This document shows positions 59,015 through 64,000 of a stretch of DNA of 64,000 nt, in pieces. The stretch is from Lycium barbarum. Taxonomy: Eukaryota > Streptophyta > Magnoliopsida > Solanales > Solanaceae. The DNA is taken from assembly GCF_019175385.1 (NCBI RefSeq), contig NC_083341.1:16562203-16626202 (forward strand), read 5' to 3'. The position numbers and the translations under genes are program-made. The notes under the pieces were generated by a model that was not told the DNA's origin, searched no databases, and saw only the letters and a list, made by a program, of their open reading frames with translations. How positions within the stretch are numbered: position 1 is the stretch's first letter; each line of letters opens with the position of its first letter.

Positions 59015-62000
59015 TGTCACGACCCAACCCCGTAGGCCGTGACTGGTGCCCTAATTGGGCACCCTGACATACCTATCCATATCGAATCACATACAAATAA
59101 CATATACGGCCATAAATACTATCTGTCGTCTCAAATTATATCAAACTACTGCAAACACATTTTTAACATAACCATAGGCGTATACATATATCAAAAGTCG
59201 ACAAGGCTATCAAATGGCACGACGACCCCAAAACATATACCAAGTGCACGCCGACAAGGCTGCCATAACCAAAACATATACAAAATGCACGCCGACGAGG
59301 CTGCCATAACGAATAGGCTCATACTAACACATTTGAGCAGAGGTAGGCACACACACCCACGAATACGTCTACAGACCTCTAAACAGACCAAACGAATCAT
59401 ATGGCGGGACAGGGCCCCGCCGTACCCCTGAATGAATAGATGCATACATAGCGAACAAAATATATACCGAAAGATATGCTCTGAAAGGAGAAGAGCACTC
59501 CAACAACAAAAAGGGGATGACCTAAACCGGTGGATCACCAAACTGTGCGTCTGTACCTGCGGGCATGAAACGCAGCCCCCCGAAGAAAGGGGGTCAGTAC
59601 GAAATATGTACTGAGTATGCAAAGCAGAATGTACAGAAAGTAAATCTGAGACATAAACGAAATGGAAGTATCAAACATAAGTGCAAATCCAACATATCAA
59701 AATTTGTTTGCTTTCAGAAATATGCAAGTCATGCATCGGGTACAGAAGAATATGGTCACCCGCCCGTCGATGGCGCCATAACACAGCATAACACCAGAAA
59801 GTCTCAAATCTCCGTATCCCCTTCACATATCACATCACAACATAACGCCATACACAGCATAACACCAAGTATAGGTGGAACCCGACCCTCTTTTGCGAGT
59901 AGCTCGGTGAACCATAAACACAGCATAACTTCGGAGTATATAAAATGCGCACGATAACAGAACCGGCCCGGGACTCGGCGAAGGAAATAACAAGGTGCAC
60001 GAATAGAGTCGTGAGTAGTCATATGCATAAAATCATTATCATAAATTCAAACATAAGTAAAATGATCATGTTTGAAAATCGAAATAATAGTCTTAACAAA
60101 TTCTTTCAAAAGTTCCCGAATTACATAAAGGGAGTCGCGGGACCCACGGATGGGATTGTTTTACCCAAGTCGGGCCCGCTTATGGAAAAACATACTCGTT
60201 ATGCGTAATGCAAACTTTTATAAAAATATATTGGAGCAATCCGAGCATTTTTGTGAAAGATATGACATTCGGATATTTCGAAGTTCTTTAAAGTGAAACC
60301 TTTTTGTGCAAAGTTCGAAAAGCGATTTTTCAAATACATAAAGGTTCATATTTCGTCAAATCATACATACGAGTGCCAAAGAACATATACGGATCATAAC
60401 ATGCTCGGATTTGGAAATTTTCCTTAAGGCTCTAATTTAGCCTATGAAAACTAAGACATGCCAAAAAGAAAGGAAGTTGCCTTACATACCTTGTACGCAC
60501 TCCAAAATAGCCAATCTAAAGTAAATCTCAATCTACGCCTCGGGCTCCCCAAGGTCTACAAATATGCCAACGAATATCCAATATTAAACATAGGCACTTA
60601 AGCGATTTATTCCAAACTAACTCTAAATTATACAGAAAATTCGGCAGCATTTCCCCTGTAAATAGGCCAACCCGAGAATTTAACTCGCTCAAAATCAACA
60701 ACAACAACCACAATAACCAACCTAGAAACATCGATAATCAATTCGAAAGGCAATATTACATTAATACTCTCTTTTTCATCATTCAATAACCTTCATAATA
60801 ATTTATTCGACTGCTTACATTCAAGCCACATTATCGCTTATACATTCAATTATCAACCCGAATCCTTACCAACAATATTCAAGGACATTCTAAACAATTC
60901 ACATAATATTTCCAATAATCCAACAACTTCTCCAAGTTGGCCGAAAACAGTCCCAACCGAGAACAGCCCCTTTTAACACATTCCTCATTTTCAATTCATG
61001 ATTTGTATCGACAATTTACAATATAACGATATCATTTTCATGGATATACAAATTACGCCAAACGCACAATAAGCCTCAAATCAGCCCGCAACAATTCACC
61101 ATATCACTTTGGGACATTAAACTTTCATTTCCAAACTAGAAGTCATCACAACAACCATTAAAACGCTATGCGACATTAGTGTGTTCTTGGGCATATAGCA
61201 TGACCCATATTCATCTATCACTACACATATACATATATTGATGATTCTTGGCCATCCTACACACTACAACAATTTAACATGCTACAAGGAATTTATTCAA
61301 TAACCCAATCACAATACCCATTTACACGGCTAGCACACCCATCACACAACCCACTTCCAACATACTATATCTCATGATTTTCATCCATATTAACATACTA
61401 CAATGTGCACAAAACATTCACAACTCATAAAACAAGAGAAATTCTTACCTTTCTTCTTTACTCCACAATTAGGCTAGGGTTTGAAATCCACAAAATTGAT
61501 GGCTTGATCGCTCCAACCACGCTTCCACGTTACTTAGGGACCTCAAAATAGTTGATTTATACCAAGGAAATAATTTTGGAAGGCTTGAAGTTGGATTTGA
61601 TTTTCCATGGAGCTTGGCTGTGAGCTTCTTGGAGAAGCTCTTCAACTTGTGGCTTTATTTTGCTAAGTATAGAAATGAGGAAAGATGACTTGAAAGTCAT
61701 CTTTTAGTCCCACAAAAATATCTCCACTTGTATATGGCCCACACATGTGTTGGACCAATTAAAATTGGCCACAACAATGTGTGGGACCATTCCAAGTCCA
61801 CATGGCCAAGGGCCCATTTTGTGCAAGATTTTCAATTCCAAATTTAAGAATTGTGGTCCTAATTTTTCCTAAGTGTTCAATGCCAACAATTTCATGTATA
61901 ACTTATGTCTCAAAATACAATCAAAGGTCAAAAGTCCCGACTTCAAATCCCGGAATGGTCTTGGCCTTAAATTATCATAGTTAATCCGGGTTGTCCCAAT

Positions 62001-62023
62001 GTATAAAAATACGGGACATAACA
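59015..62023 (+). mobile_element. Solo LTR, 3009 bp, TGTCACGACCC family (TSD GGAAA)
   Basis: It runs from TGTCACGACCCAACCCCGTA to ACGGGACATAACA, with perfect GGAAA duplications (59010-59014, 62024-62028). It shares the overall layout and phrases of 27896-30936 (GGGACAGGGCCCCGCCGTAC in both). No PBS, PPT or protein domain. ORFs inside on both strands are incidental. Confidence 0.9.
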
Positions 62024-62028
62024 GGAAA

Positions 62029-62469
62029 TCAATGCAAAATTATTCTCATTTGAGTAAAATTCAGATACATTATGTTTGGTACATGCATTGAAATAAAGTT
62101 AGGTATATTCCGTTGTTAAAAATTGTAAATTGTAAAAGCAGAGAAATACAATGGTAGTGAAACTGACCAATCAGCTCTTTACTGCATACACCAACCCAAT
62201 ATATACATGAATCTGCAATTTGTAATAGTTCAAATACAAGGGATTATAATTATTAATGATGTGCCTCTTACTGACTTATAGAAGGGAAAAGGAAAAGAGA
62301 AGACAGCTGAAGTCACCATCTGGTAGATATATTAGTGAATAGGTGAAAAGACAGAAAACAATACAAGATGATTTTTTTTCCATTTGCATAAATTTTGATG
62401 AGCAAAATTATGAAGCATGTATTGATGAGAGATAACAGGTATTCGTTTGAACAGTCAGGTGCAATCAAG
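62029..62469. other. Spacer, no gene recognised
   Basis: AT-rich, single-copy-looking sequence without coding signal. Confidence 0.4.
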
Positions 62470-62660
62470 CAGAGGCGGACCTACACACATTACGAGTAAG
62501 GCAAAACCCACTACCTTCAGTCCAAATTTTTTATTTGCGTTAAAAACATCACTTCATAGGTGTAGATTATTTATCTCGAACCCAATTTTTATCACATTCT
62601 AGAATTCAAAACCCATAAACCTAAATTTATGAATCCGTATGTGTACCCAAATTGGATCGA
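62470..62660 (+). repeat. SINE/MITE-like fragment (AGAGGCGGACC start)
   Basis: It begins AGCAGAGGCGGACCTACAC and contains ATTCAAAACCCATAAACCTA, phrases of a short dispersed repeat common near Solanaceae genes. Family assignment is tentative. Confidence 0.4.
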
Positions 62661-63623
62661 ACACGATTGTTATTAAAAAATAAAAGATATGAGGGTATGA
62701 TTTGGAAGAACTTTTGCAAAACACTTTGCCACATTGAAGGATTTCCAGTCTTGATTTAGAAGTTATGGACCACTACTAAGAGTCCCTTTGTTCACTCTCT
62801 TGGAATGGTTTAAGCCTCAAGGTTTTCCAAGTATGATTCTTGCTTTGGCATGATGACAAGCAATTCTCATATTGGTTTGTTCTTTCTAGAAGGTAAGTAA
62901 TTAAGGTGATCATGGATCTTGAATTAGCATTAACAAAGTAATTATCGTGTCATAATCAGCATTTTATCTTGTCATCTGATGCCTTTCTTTGTCTACACTT
63001 AAACCAAATAGACCTTGAACCATCTTCTTAATTGGAAAAAATAAATTGATTCTAAATATGCTCAAGATGAAAAATCTCTTCTTCTTTTGATAAAATTTCA
63101 TTAGTAGCTTCTTGAATTCAGTGCCTACCAAAAAGTGAAATATACATGGGAAGAGAAAAAATAATTAGCAGTCATATTTTGTTGGGTCAAATATCAACCC
63201 ACTCACTCACCTTCCCTAACTCCCAAATTTAATCTTCAAAAGTCGTTACCCCACCATACAAAACAAAGCATCCAAAACTTAATATACTCATCCAAAATTC
63301 CAACTTGTTTTTAAAAAATTCCATTGAAATTAAGTTACCGATTTTCACTTCCTCATTCTACAGTTTGCTACGTGGCAGCAATCCAATTCGCCAAGTAATT
63401 GATGTCCTCCGACCTCCAGCCTACTCAAAGCTGACAAAAGGCCCACAGGCATTTGTCCACGTTAAAGTGATCGTCAAACTTGTAAGTCTTTAAGAGAAAA
63501 AGAGGCCACCTAAGCCTTACCAAACTTATTTGGACATTCACTATATAAATTAAACATCTGTGTAACAGAACATGTCCAAAACTTTTTTCACTTACTAGCT
63601 AGCTCCTACCAAATTTCTCCAAA
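62661..63623 (+). promoter_or_regulatory. Upstream region of the MAPKKK gene
   Basis: ACGTGGC at 63370-63376 and CCACGT at 63457-63462 (ACGTGG inverted) match the core of ABA-responsive elements, about 250 and 165 bp before the ATG. A TATA box, TATATAAA, is at 63542-63549, about 80 bp before the ATG. Sequence above 63300 shows no recognised element. Confidence 0.55.
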
Positions 63624-64000
63624 ATGAACTGGACCAGAGGCCACAATATAGGCCACGGCTCTACAGCTGTCGTCTCAATCGCCATGTCACACTGCTCCGG
63701 TGAGATTTTTGCTGTCAAGTCCTCTGAGCTGTCTCGGTCCGGATTCTTGCAAAAGGAGCACAAAATTCTGTCAACATTGAACTCCCCTTACGTAGTTGAC
63801 TACAAGGGGTACGATGTAACCAGAGAGAACAACAGCGTCATGTTCAATCTTATGATGGAGTACATGCCCGATGGGACACTCATCGATGAAATTCGTAAGC
63901 AAGGTGGTCGACTCAACGAGCAGTTGACCGGGTATTGCACGAAGCAAATTGTTCAAGGACTAGACTACCTACATTCGAAAGACATAGTGCATTGTGACAT
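63624..64000 (+). CDS. MAPKKK17/18-type protein kinase, 5' part (125 codons, runs off window)
   Basis: The start MNWTRGHNIGHGSTAVVS matches the N-terminus of plant MAPKKK17/18-type kinases, which begin directly with the kinase domain; this supports the ATG at 63624. Visible elements: glycine loop G10-x-G12 to V17; VAIK-type lysine K32 in IFAVKSSEL; helix-C Glu E45; a hinge-like MEYMPDGTL at 78-86; and the catalytic-loop start IVHCD at 121-125. Here Cys replaces the Arg of HRD, giving a non-RD type loop as in this subgroup. These enzymes phosphorylate MAPKKs in the cytosol or nucleus, and the Arabidopsis members act in ABA-induced signalling. No intron or stop is seen in the 377 bp present. 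The rest of the domain and the regulatory tail lie past 64000. Orthology to 17/18 rather than 19-21 cannot be settled from this piece. Confidence 0.88.
   Translation, partial: MNWTRGHNIGHGSTAVVSIAMSHCSGEIFAVKSSELSRSGFLQKEHKILSTLNSPYVVDYKGYDVTRENNSVMFNLMMEYMPDGTLIDEIRKQGGRLNEQLTGYCTKQIVQGLDYLHSKDIVHCD

Noticed and set aside
59039..59957. Overlapping 130-143-codon ORFs on both strands
   Set aside because: They lie wholly inside a solo LTR defined by a target duplication, and neither strand shows a domain.

Overview
This is a transposon-dense plant nuclear window. I infer a Solanaceae-like eudicot from remembered repeat families: a TS-like tRNA-derived SINE, an Au/SolS-like SINE with a (TTG)n tail, and LTRs that open TGTCACGACCC or TGTTGACACC. 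The species cannot be named from the sequence alone. Only two host genes are visible, one at each edge. A broken DUF247 (UPF0481) gene lies on the minus strand at 1-812. The intact 5' end of a MAPKKK17/18-type protein kinase gene lies on the plus strand from 63624, running off the window. Nearly everything between them is mobile DNA in several layers.

Layout. 922-9763: a minus-strand Ty3/gypsy element of Tat/Ogre character (second archaeal-type RNase H, integrase), internally deleted for protease and most of RT. It carries a four-exon antisense gene (2225-5078) with its own TATA box. 9764-10395: fragment of a TGTCACGACCC-type LTR. 10396-14534 plus 24313-24944: a second minus-strand LTR element (initiator-Met PBS) whose ORF has a protease-like domain before its GAG-like domain. 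A block at 14535-24312 with a perfect 5-bp duplication ACGGA splits its 5' LTR. That block holds several copies of one TGTTGACACC LTR family, a 1.6-kb higher-order tandem array, and two MULE-type MITEs with exact 9- and 10-bp duplications. 24945-26515: a TRIM-like LTR and two SINEs. 26760-31218: a Mutator-like element with gene-like cargo, itself interrupted by a 3.04-kb solo LTR (TSD AATAC).

31219-36332 holds a fold-back element, a MULE MITE with internal tandem amplification and a CACTA MITE. 36491-39383 is a truncated hAT transposon. A second copy, inverted and with both ends (8-bp TSD GCTTGCTC), lies at 44829-49083. Between them sit a second cargo-carrying Mutator-like element (39665-40866, 9-bp TSD), two MITEs and a 204-bp retroposed fragment with a 14-bp TSD. 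49084-59014 is AT-rich, with duplicated segments, microsatellites, a Helitron-like candidate and MITE or SINE pieces. 59015-62023 is a second 3-kb solo LTR (TSD GGAAA). 62660-63623 is the upstream region of the kinase gene, with two ACGTGG cores and a TATA box.

The genes do not form a pathway. The window is best read as a record of nested insertions, internal deletions, LTR-LTR recombination and stop-codon decay. I see no bacterial-style operon, CRISPR array, rRNA or tRNA gene.
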